From the NCBI RefSeq assembly GCF_900177535.1, contig NZ_FXAJ01000010.1:27253-91252 (forward strand): 64,000 nt of DNA, written 5' to 3'. The translations under genes and the position numbers were made by a program. The DNA comes from Priestia filamentosa. Lineage in GTDB: Bacteria; Bacillota; Bacilli; Bacillales; Bacillaceae_H. The stretch's first letter is position 1, and every line of letters begins with the position of its first letter. Below the pieces are notes generated by a model. It did not search any database, had not been told where the DNA came from, and was given only the letters and a program-made list of their open reading frames with translations. Below are positions 17,531 to 27,400 of this stretch, piece after piece.

Positions 17531-18499
17531 ATGGGGGAGTATAAAATTGTTGTTACACGAAAAATTCCTGATGAATCGTTAGACATGATGAAAAAGTACG
17601 GAGAATTATATATATGGCCTGAAGAAGAAATAGCAATGCCTTATGAACGATTAAAAGAAGAAATCCGCAATGCTCATGCTCTTTATACAAATGTAGGAGA
17701 TAAGATTGATCGTGAACTTTTAGAAAGTGCACCACATTTGAAAGTGATAAGCACAATGGCTGTTGGTTTTGATAACATTGATATGGAATATGCTAGAGAA
17801 CAAGGGGTTGCTGTTGGTCATACGCCTTCTGTTTTGAATGAAACAACTGCAGACTTAGCTTTTACATTACTTATGGCAGCGGGTCGGCGCATTGTTGAGG
17901 GAGCAGGTTATATAAAGGAAGAAAAGTGGAAAAGCTGGGGGCCGATGCTGTTAACAGGACAAGACATTTACGGAGCGAGACTTGGCATCATTGGTATGGG
18001 AAGAATTGGTGAAGGTGTTGCCCGACGAGCTCTTGGATTTAATATGGATGTTGTATATTATAACCGAAATCAAAAGCCTCATATTGAAGAGGAAATGGGT
18101 GTTACATATTGTGAGCTTACAGAGCTTCTTCAAACATCCGACTTCATTGTATTGCTAGCTCCAGGCTCTGAAGAAACAAGACATATGATAGGAACAGAAC
18201 AGTTTCAATTAATGAAAGAAAGTGCTGTGTTTATTAATGTTTCTCGTGGAACAAATGTAGATGAACAAGCCTTGTACAAGGCATTAAAAGAGGGGGAAAT
18301 CTGGGCCGCGGGCCTCGATGTATTTGAAGAAGAGCCTATTTCTGCTTCTCATCCACTTCTTTCTCTTCCTAACGTAACAGCAGTGCCTCACATTGGCAGT
18401 GCAAGTATTGCAACTCGCAAGAAAATGGCTATGATGGCTGCAGAAAATTTAGTTGCTGGAATAAAAGGGGAGAAACTACCGTTTGAAGTGCAAGCATAG
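17531..18499 (+). CDS. D-isomer-specific 2-hydroxyacid dehydrogenase (glyoxylate/hydroxypyruvate reductase-like)
   Basis: 322 residues. The NAD domain has GIIGMGRIGEGVARRA (about 152-167). Catalytic residues lie in VNVSRGTNVDE (Arg), AGLDVFEEEP (Glu) and PHIGSAS (His). The pattern fits GyaR/YvcT-type enzymes that reduce glyoxylate or hydroxypyruvate, or 2-ketogluconate. Strong AGGGGAGGAAAAGG ribosome site. Stand-alone gene with its own terminator. Confidence 0.88.
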   Translation: MGEYKIVVTRKIPDESLDMMKKYGELYIWPEEEIAMPYERLKEEIRNAHALYTNVGDKIDRELLESAPHLKVISTMAVGFDNIDMEYAREQGVAVGHTPSVLNETTADLAFTLLMAAGRRIVEGAGYIKEEKWKSWGPMLLTGQDIYGARLGIIGMGRIGEGVARRALGFNMDVVYYNRNQKPHIEEEMGVTYCELTELLQTSDFIVLLAPGSEETRHMIGTEQFQLMKESAVFINVSRGTNVDEQALYKALKEGEIWAAGLDVFEEEPISASHPLLSLPNVTAVPHIGSASIATRKKMAMMAAENLVAGIKGEKLPFEVQA

Positions 18500-18503
18500 A
18501 AAT

Positions 18504-18537
18504 AAAAACATGCTCAAACATATGAGCATGTTTTTAT
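18504..18537. terminator. Shared convergent terminator
   Basis: AAAAACATGCTCA / TGAGCATGTTTTT, then T-run; overlaps the end of the frameshifted acetyltransferase gene. Confidence 0.85.
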
Positions 18538-19314
18538 TTTTTTGCAAAAATAGTATAAGTTTTAGGGGTATGAAAGCCAAGTTTTTTAGCGAGGTGTTTA
18601 GAGCTTTCATTGTTAAGGTCACAATCCCAACGAAGGCGTAAGTTGCTGCTGCAAACAGTGTTTAATGAAGACATGAGCCACTTTAGTTGCTAGCCCTTTT
18701 CCTTGGTGTTGCGGAGATGTTGAAATATCTATTTCAGCAAACGTCCCTCCACGAAAGATAGTCGTACAAGTGCTTAAAATGTTTTGGTCGTGATCAACTA
18801 CACAATACCCAAAACCGTTACGCAGAAAGTTATGAACAGATCCCCAATACTCGTTATAGTAGGATTTATTGAACTCCTTATGTTCCTTGATATAGTTGTA
18901 ATTTATTTCTTTGATGGAAGAAGAGGAAGGGAAACCTGAACTATATGCACAAGGATTAAAGTCAAAAGAGCATCGCTGCATTTCTTTCCAATGATCCCCG
19001 ATTGTATTGCGTATTTTTTGATCTGAAATTTTGTTGGGAGAAAAGAAAGTAAACCGATTTGCTTTTTCCGTAGCTTTTTGAGAGAGATAATCTCTAAACC
19101 AAGAACAGAAGAATGAATGATTTAAATCTCCATCCGCAAAATAAAGCCCTGAACGAGTTTTGAGTAAGAACATATCAATTGTGGAACAACTACTAACAAA
19201 AATATCTCCTTCTATGACACCGTGTGCAACAGCATAAGCAAATGTTGGCGAGAGAGGATTATTATTTAAACAGGGAATTATTTTTACGAAATCTAATTTT
19301 GATAAGTTCAACAT
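18534..19314 (-). pseudogene. GNAT N-acetyltransferase, frameshifted near the 3' end
   Basis: The open frame from ATG 19314 gives 231 residues ending at 18619 after the acetyl-CoA motif SPQHQGKGLATKVAHVFIKHCL. The expected last strand is in the next frame: NLRLRWDCDLNNESSKHLAKKLGF ... FAKK with stop at 18534-18536. So a one-base loss near 18645-18655 moved the end of the domain out of frame. The intact protein would be about 259 residues, like GNAT proteins of the PF12746 type. May be a sequencing error or a real loss. Confidence 0.75.
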
Positions 19315-19383
19315 AATTTCCCTCCTAAAGATATAGTTGGAAGAACGTGAAGAAGATTATGTAGTTGAGAGCCATTACAAAAG

Positions 19384-19408
19384 CTTTGTCTTCTTTTCTG
19401 CGACAAAG
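19384..19408. promoter_or_regulatory. Inverted repeat upstream of mtlA, possible MtlR operator
   Basis: CTTTGTC (19384-19390) and GACAAAG (19402-19408) separated by 11 bases, about 100 bases before the mtlA start. Its TTGTC/GACAA halves recall Bacillus MtlR sites. A weaker ATGAA/TTCAT palindrome at about 19427-19441 could be a poor cre site. Confidence 0.45.
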
Positions 19409-19504
19409 TTAGTTTTCTTCTTTGTTGAATGAAAGCAATTCATATCCTAACATTATAGCTGTAGTTATTATAAGTCTTAATACACATAGAAAGGAAGAGA
19501 GCAC

Positions 19505-21409
19505 ATGGCTCAATCAAATATAAAAGTTGCTGTACAGAAGTTCGGTAACTTTCTAAGCTCAATGGTAATGCCGAATATTGGCGCATTTATTGCTTGGGGG
19601 CTTATTACAGCTCTATTTATTGAAAAAGGTTTCTTTCCGAATGAAAGCCTTGCCAAGTTAGTTGATCCGATGGTCACGTATTTACTTCCTTTATTAATTG
19701 GATACACAGGAGGTAAGCTCGTTCACGAGCAGCGTGGAGGAGTTGTGGGAGCTATTGCAACAATGGGAGTTATTGTTGGTTCTGATATCCCGATGTTTCT
19801 CGGTGCTATGATTATGGGACCGCTTGGCGGTTATGTTATTAAAAAGTTTGACCGTGCAATTGAAGGGAAAGTTAAAACTGGTTTTGAAATGCTTGTTAAT
19901 AACTTTTCTGCGGGGATTCTTGGTGGTATTTTAGCTATCTTAGCATTTCTAGGAGTTGGACCTGCTGTTGATACTTTTACAGGCTGGTTAATGGTTGGTG
20001 TAGACTGGATGGTTGCTCATGGTCTTTTACCATTAACAAGTATTCTTATTGAACCTGCAAAAGTATTATTCTTAAATAATGCAATTAACCACGGAATTCT
20101 CTCTCCAATTGGAGCTGAGCAAATTCGTACAGATGGCCAGTCTATTCTACTGCTTCTCGAAGCAAATCCAGGGCCTGGTTTAGGAATTCTCCTTGCTTAT
20201 GCATTCTTTAGCAGAGGATCAGCAAAACAATCTGCACCAGGGGCAGCTATTATTCATTTCTTTGGTGGGATTCATGAAATCTATTTTCCTTACATCTTAA
20301 TGCGTCCATTATTAATCGTTGCAGCTATTTTAGGAGGTATGAGTGGAGTATTCACCTTTGTATTACTTGGTGGAGGGTTACAAGCTATTGCATCTCCGGG
20401 AAGCATTTTAGCAATTCTTGCAGCAACACCAGGTGGCGCCTATATGGCAAACATTGCGGGTGTCCTTGTTGCTACTATTGTTTCATTTGCAGTTGCATCA
20501 CTAATTCTAAAAACTGGAAAAGAGAAAGCAGAAGACATTGAAGAAGCCTCTAAAAAAATGCAGGAAATGAAAGGGAAAAAGAGTTCTGTAGCAAGTACAC
20601 TTACAACCAACCAAGGAAATATGCCAAACAACGTTCAAAAAATTGTTTTCGCATGTGATGCTGGTATGGGTTCTAGTGCAATGGGTGCTTCACTACTTCG
20701 CAAGAAAGTAAAAGAAGCAGGATTATCTATTTCAGTTACAAACACAGCTATTAGCAATCTGCCGAGTGATGCTCAAATTGTTATTACACAAGAGGAGCTA
20801 ACACCGCGTGCTCAAAATAAACTACCAGATGCTTATCACATCTCTGTTGATAATTTCTTATCAAGTCCAGAATATGACAAGCTCATTGATAAGTTGAAAA
20901 ATGATCATGATATACCAACTGAAGAGTTAGTGGAAGAAGTGGAAGAAGAATCTGCTCCAGTTGAACAGGATGATAGCTTATTAAGAAAAGAAAATGTGTT
21001 CTTGAATCAGGAATTTGCTAATAAGGAAGAGGCTATTCGATTTGCAGGACGTGTTTTAGTTGATAGCGGATATGTTGAAGAAAGTTACATTGAAGCTATG
21101 ATTGAGCGTGACAATATGACATCTACTTTTATGGGTAATGATGTTGCTATTCCACACGGTACGGAGGAAGCGAAGAAAGCAGTAATAAAATCAGGTTTCA
21201 CCGTTCTTCAAGTTCCACAAGGAGTGGACTTTGATGGTGAAAAGGTTCGCTTAATCTTTGGTATTGCTGGGAAAGATGGAACTCACCTTGAAATTCTATC
21301 AGGAATAGCAGTTACTTGCTCTGATATGGCAAACATCGAAAAGATGGTAAAAGCTGAAACAGCTGAAGAACTAATGGAGCTTTTAAACGGTGAAGGGACT
21401 TCAAGCTAA
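19505..21409 (+). CDS. mtlA: Mannitol PTS enzyme IICBA, single chain
   Basis: 634 residues that import mannitol and phosphorylate it to mannitol 1-phosphate. IIC membrane domain (about 1-340) with the [11 protein letters not shown] loop; IIB domain with phospho-cysteine in [15 protein letters not shown] (about 383); IIA domain (about 490-634) with phospho-histidine in [12 protein letters not shown] (about 551). B. subtilis splits IICB and IIA (MtlA and MtlF) into two genes; here they are fused as in E. coli. RBS AAGGAAGAGAG. Followed by a weak terminator, then mtlR. Confidence 0.95.
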   Translation: MAQSNIKVAVQKFGNFLSSMVMPNIGAFIAWGLITALFIEKGFFPNESLAKLVDPMVTYLLPLLIGYTGGKLVHEQRGGVVGAIATMGVIVGSDIPMFLGAMIMGPLGGYVIKKFDRAIEGKVKTGFEMLVNNFSAGILGGILAILAFLGVGPAVDTFTGWLMVGVDWMVAHGLLPLTSILIEPAKVLFLNNAINHGILSPIGAEQIRTDGQSILLLLEANPGPGLGILLAYAFFSRGSAKQSAPGAAIIHFFGGIHEIYFPYILMRPLLIVAAILGGMSGVFTFVLLGGGLQAIASPGSILAILAATPGGAYMANIAGVLVATIVSFAVASLILKTGKEKAEDIEEASKKMQEMKGKKSSVASTLTTNQGNMPNNVQKIVFACDAGMGSSAMGASLLRKKVKEAGLSISVTNTAISNLPSDAQIVITQEELTPRAQNKLPDAYHISVDNFLSSPEYDKLIDKLKNDHDIPTEELVEEVEEESAPVEQDDSLLRKENVFLNQEFANKEEAIRFAGRVLVDSGYVEESYIEAMIERDNMTSTFMGNDVAIPHGTEEAKKAVIKSGFTVLQVPQGVDFDGEKVRLIFGIAGKDGTHLEILSGIAVTCSDMANIEKMVKAETAEELMELLNGEGTSS

Positions 21410-21415
21410 TGTATA

Positions 21416-21449
21416 AAATAGAAAGGCATCCAGGTGCCTTTCTATTTAT
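21416..21449 (+). terminator. Weak intra-operon terminator between mtlA and mtlR
   Basis: Perfect 13-bp stem AAATAGAAAGGCA / TGCCTTTCTATTT but hardly any T-run after it; probably lowers read-through into mtlR and mtlD. Confidence 0.65.
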
Positions 21450-21494
21450 GCATTTCTGTACTACATTTCACGTTATAAGAAATGAGCTGATATT

Positions 21495-23585
21495 TTGTTT
21501 ATAACCTCAAGAGAAAAGGAAATTATTGAGCTGATTATTAAAACATCAGGTAAACATACGCCATTTTCAATTGCAACGTTTCTAAATGTTAGTGTAAGAA
21601 CAGTTCATAGAGATTTGAGAGCTATTGAGAGAGTTCTAAAAAACTTTGACTTAACACTTGAACGAACAAGCGATAATGGGCTAATGATTATGGGAAAGAA
21701 TGAACATGTTTTTAAATTAGTTCAAGCGTTAATGCACATTGAACCTGTTGATCAATCACCACAACAGCGCAAGTTAATTTTGCTTTTATCTTTAATAAGA
21801 GGTGAAGAATCTTTTAAGCTTCAAGTGCTTTCGCGAGAGCTAGGGGTAAGTACGACAACTTTATCTTCCTATCTAGATGAATTAGCAGATTGGCTTAAAG
21901 ATTTTAAAGTTACATTGTTAAGAAAACGAGGTGTAGGAGTTAGTCTCCATGGAAGTGAAGAAAGTAAGCGTAAAATGTTAGCTGCTTATTTGCTTATGCA
22001 CTTTGCTGAAGAATTGATCCAAGATTTATTTCATACTGAGAACTTTGGAAATGATAAAAAAGAAGTATTGCACTACCTTAAGGTTCCACATCTAATTAAA
22101 ATAAAAGAAGCTGTTAATAGAACAATGCAGCTTAGCATTTCAAAACTTGCAGATAGTGATTATATTGGATTAATTGTTCATATTTGTATTGCGATACAAA
22201 GAACAAGTGACGGTTTTTTATTAGAAGAGGAATATGACAATTCAATCCGGTTTTCACATGAATATAAACTGATTGAGGAGATTTGCTCAGATTTCATTCA
22301 TTCTGATCAAGAAGCATTAACTGAAAAGGATATTTGCTTTTTAACCATTATTTTTAAAGGCTCCAAACTTCAAGAAGGCTATTATATTTATAATGACAGT
22401 ATTATCCTTAGTAGCTTAATTAAAAAAATGATTGAAGAGGTTTCGGCTCAGCTTCATGTAAATCTTGAAGATGATTTTTCACTTTTTCAAGGTTTGCTTG
22501 CTCATATGGAACCATCACTCTTCAGAATAAAACAAAAAATGGCTTTGTTTAATCCTCTTACAGAAGATATTCGCAGGAAATATCCTGTTTTATTTATGGC
22601 TGTAAGGAATAGTCTTGAGAAACATTTTAAAGAAGTATCATTTCCTGATGACGAAGTAGCGTACTTAGTTCTCCATTTTGGCTCAGCACTTGTTCTGCGT
22701 GAAGAAGCAATAGCGTTGAAAGCTTTAATTGTTTGCCCAACAGGGATAGGCACATCTAAAATGCTTGCAAGTCGAGTGAAGAAAGAAGTCATTGAAATTC
22801 AGTATGTCGAAATCTCATCTTTAATGGAGATTCAGAATCGAGATTTATCTCAATATGATGTGATTATTTCAACTGTACGACTTCCGTTCACACATCTTGA
22901 TTATATTTTAGTGACCCCTCTTCTAAATGAGGATGATGTTTCATCAATTCATCAGTTTCTGCAAAATCATATCGGGGACTTAACCAAAAATAAAAGCTAT
23001 GCCACTATTCATTATGATGAAGCAACCTTTTCATCTCGTTTGAAAAAACCTTTTCGTAACGTATTAAAAGAGGTAGAAGATGTTTATAGGAGTATGGAAG
23101 CTATTCTTAATCATTTTACAGTACTCCATTTTAAATCCCCCCTCTCTAATCATAAGGAAATCATAAAAAAGGTTGTTCAACAGCAAGAAGATAAAGGTCT
23201 GCTCTCTCAGAAGACTGAAGTTGTAAAAAAGCTAGAAGAGAGAGAAGAAAAAGGTGGGCTTGGTATTCCTGAAACAGGAATGGCTCTTTTCCATACTAAA
23301 CATTCTTCTATTGCTACTCTAAGTTTTCAAATTGCTCATCTTGAAGAGGCATGTACTGTTAAAGGGATGGATGGTAAAGACATGGAGGTATGGAACATGT
23401 TATTCATGTTAGCTCCAGAGAATTTAAGTACGCGTCAGCAAGAAATCTTAAGTCTTATTAGTACAACACTTATTGAGGACAAAGAAGCAATGATGATTTT
23501 TTCTTCATCGAATGAAAACATTATTCGTCAAAAGTTAGAAGAAACATTTTATGAATATCTCCAAAATAATTTAATAAAGGAATGA
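21495..23585 (+). CDS. mtlR: Mannitol operon transcriptional activator MtlR
   Basis: 696 residues in the usual order: N-terminal HTH domains (FSIATFLNVSVRTVHRDLRAIE; LQVLSRELGVSTTTLSSYLDEL), two PRDs (about 190-400) with regulatory histidines (LIVHICIAIQR, YLVLHFG), a IIB-gat-like domain (LIVCPTGIGTSKMLASRVKKE with Cys) and a IIA-mtl-like domain with GIPETGMALFHTKHS. PTS phosphorylation of these sites tunes activity. Start is a TTG with only a weak GAG site, so expression may be low. Confidence 0.93.
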   Translation: MFITSREKEIIELIIKTSGKHTPFSIATFLNVSVRTVHRDLRAIERVLKNFDLTLERTSDNGLMIMGKNEHVFKLVQALMHIEPVDQSPQQRKLILLLSLIRGEESFKLQVLSRELGVSTTTLSSYLDELADWLKDFKVTLLRKRGVGVSLHGSEESKRKMLAAYLLMHFAEELIQDLFHTENFGNDKKEVLHYLKVPHLIKIKEAVNRTMQLSISKLADSDYIGLIVHICIAIQRTSDGFLLEEEYDNSIRFSHEYKLIEEICSDFIHSDQEALTEKDICFLTIIFKGSKLQEGYYIYNDSIILSSLIKKMIEEVSAQLHVNLEDDFSLFQGLLAHMEPSLFRIKQKMALFNPLTEDIRRKYPVLFMAVRNSLEKHFKEVSFPDDEVAYLVLHFGSALVLREEAIALKALIVCPTGIGTSKMLASRVKKEVIEIQYVEISSLMEIQNRDLSQYDVIISTVRLPFTHLDYILVTPLLNEDDVSSIHQFLQNHIGDLTKNKSYATIHYDEATFSSRLKKPFRNVLKEVEDVYRSMEAILNHFTVLHFKSPLSNHKEIIKKVVQQQEDKGLLSQKTEVVKKLEEREEKGGLGIPETGMALFHTKHSSIATLSFQIAHLEEACTVKGMDGKDMEVWNMLFMLAPENLSTRQQEILSLISTTLIEDKEAMMIFSSSNENIIRQKLEETFYEYLQNNLIKE

Positions 23586-23590
23586 TAAAG

Positions 23591-24736
23591 ATGAAAAAGG
23601 CAGTTCACTTTGGTGCAGGAAATATTGGAAGAGGGTTTATAGGTGCTTTATTTGCTCAATCAGGATACCATGTTACGTTTGTTGATATTGCTGAGCAAAT
23701 TATTGAACAACTTAATAGGGATAAAAGTTATCAAGTAAAAACAGCTGCACAACCGCAGGAAGTTATCACAGTAGAGAATGTTTCAGGTCTAAATAATCTT
23801 CAGCAAGAACAGGAAGTTATAGAAGAAATTAAAGAAGCAACATATATTACAACAGCGATAGGGCCAAATATCTTGCCACGAATTGCTCCACTTATTGCAA
23901 AAGCTCTTGTTGAGCGAGTAAAGTCTAATGAAGAAAAAGTGCATGTTATTGCATGTGAAAATCAAATTTCAGCAACAGATATTCTTAAGGAGCATATTCT
24001 AAATGTGCTAGAAAATGAAGAAAAAGAAGCTGTTATTCAAAAAGTAAGTTTCTTTAATTCAGCTGTTGATCGTATTGTACCTATCCAAACAGAGCAAGGT
24101 TCTTTAGATGTTTTAGTGGAACCGTACTATGAGTGGGTTGTAGAAACGAGTGAAGAAATCCCTCCTGTAGAAGGAATGAAAATTGTCCCAGAGCTTGCTC
24201 CTTTCATTGAAAGAAAGCTGTTTACTGTTAATACAGGACATGCTGTTATTGCCTATCTAGGATATCTAAAAGGAAAAGAAACGATTCACGAGACATTACA
24301 AGACAGCACTATACATGAAGAAGTAAAGGCAACGTTACAAGAAACAGGGGCTTATCTAGTGAAAGCATATGGATTAGATGAAGAAGATCATAGTGCATAC
24401 ATCGAGAAGATTATTGGCCGATTTGAAAATCCATATCTTAATGATAGTGTAACAAGAGTAGGACGTTCTCCAATTCGTAAATTAGGTCCTCAAGATCGAT
24501 TAGTGCGTCCTGCAGTTGAAGCGAAGAAAGCGGGTCTTTCTTATACACATCTTGCTAAGGCTATTGCAGCTGCATTACTCTTTGCTCCAAAAGAAGATGA
24601 AGAAGCAATGAAGCTGCAAAACCTGCTTAAGGAACAAGGGATTGTAGCAGTACTAGCACAGATTAGTGAACTTGATGAAGATGGCCCTATTATAAAAGAA
24701 ATTGTACAGCATTATGAAAATTTGAAGGGTGAATAA
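23591..24736 (+). CDS. mtlD: Mannitol-1-phosphate 5-dehydrogenase
   Basis: 381 residues; oxidises mannitol 1-phosphate to fructose 6-phosphate with NAD. N-terminal AVHFGAGNIGRGFIG binds the dinucleotide; KLFTVNTGHAVIAYLGY carries the polyol-dehydrogenase active-site residues (Lys, Asn, His), and RVGRSPIRKLGPQDRL is the family C-terminal block. I start at ATG 23591, ten bases after AAAGGA; the ATG at 23582 is too close to it. Five bases after mtlR. Confidence 0.95.
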   Translation: MKKAVHFGAGNIGRGFIGALFAQSGYHVTFVDIAEQIIEQLNRDKSYQVKTAAQPQEVITVENVSGLNNLQQEQEVIEEIKEATYITTAIGPNILPRIAPLIAKALVERVKSNEEKVHVIACENQISATDILKEHILNVLENEEKEAVIQKVSFFNSAVDRIVPIQTEQGSLDVLVEPYYEWVVETSEEIPPVEGMKIVPELAPFIERKLFTVNTGHAVIAYLGYLKGKETIHETLQDSTIHEEVKATLQETGAYLVKAYGLDEEDHSAYIEKIIGRFENPYLNDSVTRVGRSPIRKLGPQDRLVRPAVEAKKAGLSYTHLAKAIAAALLFAPKEDEEAMKLQNLLKEQGIVAVLAQISELDEDGPIIKEIVQHYENLKGE

Positions 24737-24771
24737 AAGAAGCTGGGGAATTAAATCCCCGGCTTCTTTTA
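24735..24771 (+). terminator. Terminator of the mtl operon
   Basis: AAAAGAAGC-TGGGGA / TCCCC-GGCTTCTTTT. Confidence 0.85.
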
Positions 24772-25105
24772 TATAAGTTTTCTTCCTTGCATAGGGAAGA
24801 TTCTAACCACATATGATAAGAAAGATTTTAGAAATGAAATACATAGTTCTAAGCGTATTATGATAAAATCCCTAGCGATATATGTTATGATAAAAGACGG
24901 AATATATTAGTGCACCATACATTTATCTATTACAAATAGAAAGTTTTTCCCTAGCATAATTAAGTTAAGGAACGGGAAGAGGATAAGTGTACACCTACGT
25001 ACATAATTTCACTTTATGAAATTTTAGTAAATAGAAAAGTTTATAAATGGTAAAGAGCTTTACAAAACTAATATGTTAACAATTTAAAAAGAAAGGGAGA
25101 CATTC
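24772..25105. other. Gene-free stretch before MFS exporter
   Basis: Contains a small hairpin TCTTCC / GGGAAGA near 24781-24800 and two TATGATAAAA repeats (about 24856 and 24886). Must hold the exporter's promoter; nothing else seen. Confidence 0.5.
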
Positions 25106-26521
25106 ATGGAGCAAACTTCAACACAAAAACATCACGAGTATAGTGTAAAAGTGATTATGACAGTATTGCTTGCGGGGGCCTTTGTCGCTATTTTGAATCA
25201 AACGCTATTGGCAACAGCATTGCCCCATATTATGGCTGATTTGAAAATTGATGCAACAAAAGCACAATGGCTAACAACGGTTTTTATGTTAGTTAACGGG
25301 ATTATGATTCCTGTTACAGCATTTTTAATCGGGAAATTTTCAACAAGAGGATTATTCTTAACAGCAATGGGCCTATTTGCTATAGGTACAGGAGTTGCTG
25401 CTATTTCCCCAACATTTTCGGTATTGCTTGTAGGACGTGTATTACAAGCCGCAGGAGCTGGTATTATGTTACCACTCATGCAAACAATTTTACTTTTAAT
25501 GTTTCCAATTGAAAAACGCGGAAGTGCAATGGGAATGGTTGGACTTGTTATTGCCTTTGCGCCAGCTATCGGACCAACACTATCTGGATGGATTGTTGAC
25601 AGCTACTCATGGCGCTATTTATTTTATCTCATTTTCCCAATTGCAGTTATAGATATTATTTTTGCGTACTTTGCGCTTAAAAATGTGACAGAGCGTAAAA
25701 ATCCAACGCTTGATGTTCTGTCCATTATTTTATCTACGCTTGGTTTCGGAGGCTTGCTGTTTGGCTTTAGTAATGCAGGATCAAATGGATGGGGAAGTTT
25801 ATCTGTTTTAGCCCCACTTATCGTTGGAATCGTAACACTTATTTTATTTATTGTTCGTCAGTTTAAATTAAAAGAACCAATTTTAGAATTTAGAGTGTTC
25901 AAGAATCCAATTTTCACACTTACAACAATTATTGCAATGATTGTTTTCACAGCGATGATTGGTGGTGCAACAATTTTACCGCTTTACATTCAAGGAATGC
26001 TGCACTATAGCGCTTTAAGATCAGGGCTTATTCTTCTTCCAGGTGCTATTCTAATGGGTGTTATGTCACCAATTACAGGACGAATCTTTGATAAAGTAGG
26101 AGCGAGAGGATTGTCTCTTGTAGGAACAGCGCTTCTAACGATTGGTACAATCCCATTTGTAATATTAGATGATCATACATCAATTACACTTATTACAATT
26201 ATGTATGCAGTCAGAATGCTTGGGATGGCAATGGTTATGATGCCTTTAACAACGGCCGGTTTAAATCAACTGCCAAGAGAGCTTATCACGCATGGTACAG
26301 CTATGAATAACACAATGCGTCAAGTTGCAGGAGCAATTGGAACAGCGGTCTTAATTACAGTGATGAGTAGTGCAACTAAAAATGCGGAGACAGCTGATCA
26401 GTTGGTGGCTCAAATTCATGGAGTCAACATGGCATTCCTTGTTACTGGAGTTCTTGCTTTCGTAGCATTATTAATGTCTATCTTTGTAAAAGGCTCAAGA
26501 AAAAGTGCCTTAAGTAAATAA
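25106..26521 (+). CDS. DHA2-family MFS multidrug exporter (14 TM, LmrB/EmrB-like)
   Basis: 471 residues with about 14 hydrophobic helices. Helix 1 LNQTLLATALPHIMADL and the DHA2 motif C GLVIAFAPAIGPTLSGWIVD (helix 5) mark a drug/H+ antiporter. AGAAAGGGAGA ribosome site. No linked TetR or MarR regulator. Substrate unknown. Confidence 0.9.
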   Translation: MEQTSTQKHHEYSVKVIMTVLLAGAFVAILNQTLLATALPHIMADLKIDATKAQWLTTVFMLVNGIMIPVTAFLIGKFSTRGLFLTAMGLFAIGTGVAAISPTFSVLLVGRVLQAAGAGIMLPLMQTILLLMFPIEKRGSAMGMVGLVIAFAPAIGPTLSGWIVDSYSWRYLFYLIFPIAVIDIIFAYFALKNVTERKNPTLDVLSIILSTLGFGGLLFGFSNAGSNGWGSLSVLAPLIVGIVTLILFIVRQFKLKEPILEFRVFKNPIFTLTTIIAMIVFTAMIGGATILPLYIQGMLHYSALRSGLILLPGAILMGVMSPITGRIFDKVGARGLSLVGTALLTIGTIPFVILDDHTSITLITIMYAVRMLGMAMVMMPLTTAGLNQLPRELITHGTAMNNTMRQVAGAIGTAVLITVMSSATKNAETADQLVAQIHGVNMAFLVTGVLAFVALLMSIFVKGSRKSALSK

Positions 26522-26531
26522 GTTATTTATC

Positions 26532-26563
26532 AAAAGCTGTTCTCTTAGGAGAACAGCTTTTTT
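26532..26563 (+). terminator. Rho-independent terminator
   Basis: AAAAGCTGTTCTC / GAGAACAGCTTTT with T-run. Confidence 0.9.
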
Positions 26564-26618
26564 ACATAAATAAAGTTTTGATATAATGAAAAAAAAGGAA
26601 AGGGAGAGGGGAGTATAA

Positions 26619-27350
26619 ATGATAACAATTGATTTGCAGAAAGAAAATGTAAAACAGGTTTTAGAGAAAAAGAATATAAGAGGCATCAAAGCTCGTGTAG
26701 GCCTTGTTTTAGATATCACAGGATCGATGAGAACACTTTATAGAAATGGAACAGTGCAGAAAGTTGTAGAACGTATCTTAGCTGTAGCACACGAGTTTGA
26801 TGATGATGGAGTTTTAGATGTATGGGTATATGATAATGAATTCTCAAGACTGAAGTCTGTCACTGAACTAGACTTTGAAGACTACGTAAACCGAGTGATT
26901 TTAGAAGACGAACTCATTCATAAATTTGGCCGAAACAATGAATTACCTGTTATGGAAGATGTGATTAAAAAATACATAGAAGAGGAAGATAGTAATTATC
27001 CAACTTTCCTTGTCTTTATTAATGATGGAGGATGTAAGAAAAATATTAAATCTCTTATTGAAAAAAGCGCAGTAAAGCCAATTTTTTGGCAATTTGTGGG
27101 TATCGGTAATGGAAACTTTGATTTCTTAAAAAAACTAGATGATCTAGAGGCTCGCATTGTAGATAATGCAGACTTCATACACATTGAGGATATTGAAAGC
27201 ACCTCAGATCGTGAACTTTATGATCAATTATTAAACGAGTTTCCTTTATGGATAAAAGCAGCCAAAAAAAAGGGTGTAATAAAAAATGTACAAGAAGATA
27301 ATCAAAAAGAAGGATTTTTTAAGAGAATTTTTGGAATACAAAGGAAATAA
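26619..27350 (+). CDS. vWA-domain protein of the TerF type
   Basis: 243 residues, almost all one von Willebrand factor A domain. The metal site DITGSM (about residue 31) replaces the usual DxSxS, with FINDGG as the later acidic site. The pattern VWVYDNEF, IFWQFVGIGNGNFDFLKKLDDL and NADFIHIEDI follows the C-terminal part of TerF/TerY tellurium-resistance proteins. No ter, PP2C or kinase genes are near, so its partner is unknown. AAAGGGAGAGGGG ribosome site. Confidence 0.8.
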   Translation: MITIDLQKENVKQVLEKKNIRGIKARVGLVLDITGSMRTLYRNGTVQKVVERILAVAHEFDDDGVLDVWVYDNEFSRLKSVTELDFEDYVNRVILEDELIHKFGRNNELPVMEDVIKKYIEEEDSNYPTFLVFINDGGCKKNIKSLIEKSAVKPIFWQFVGIGNGNFDFLKKLDDLEARIVDNADFIHIEDIESTSDRELYDQLLNEFPLWIKAAKKKGVIKNVQEDNQKEGFFKRIFGIQRK

Positions 27351-27356
27351 AGCATG

Positions 27357-27389
27357 AAAAAGAGAATATGAATACCATATTCTCTTTTT
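27357..27389. terminator. Shared convergent terminator
   Basis: AAAAAGAGAATATG / CATATTCTCTTTTT. Confidence 0.85.
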
Positions 27390-27400
27390 CTATTATTCTA

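Noticed and set aside
19427..19441. cre (CcpA) site before mtlA
   Set aside because: ATGAA/TTCAT is palindromic but lacks the central CG and several fixed bases of the consensus; mentioned only as weak.
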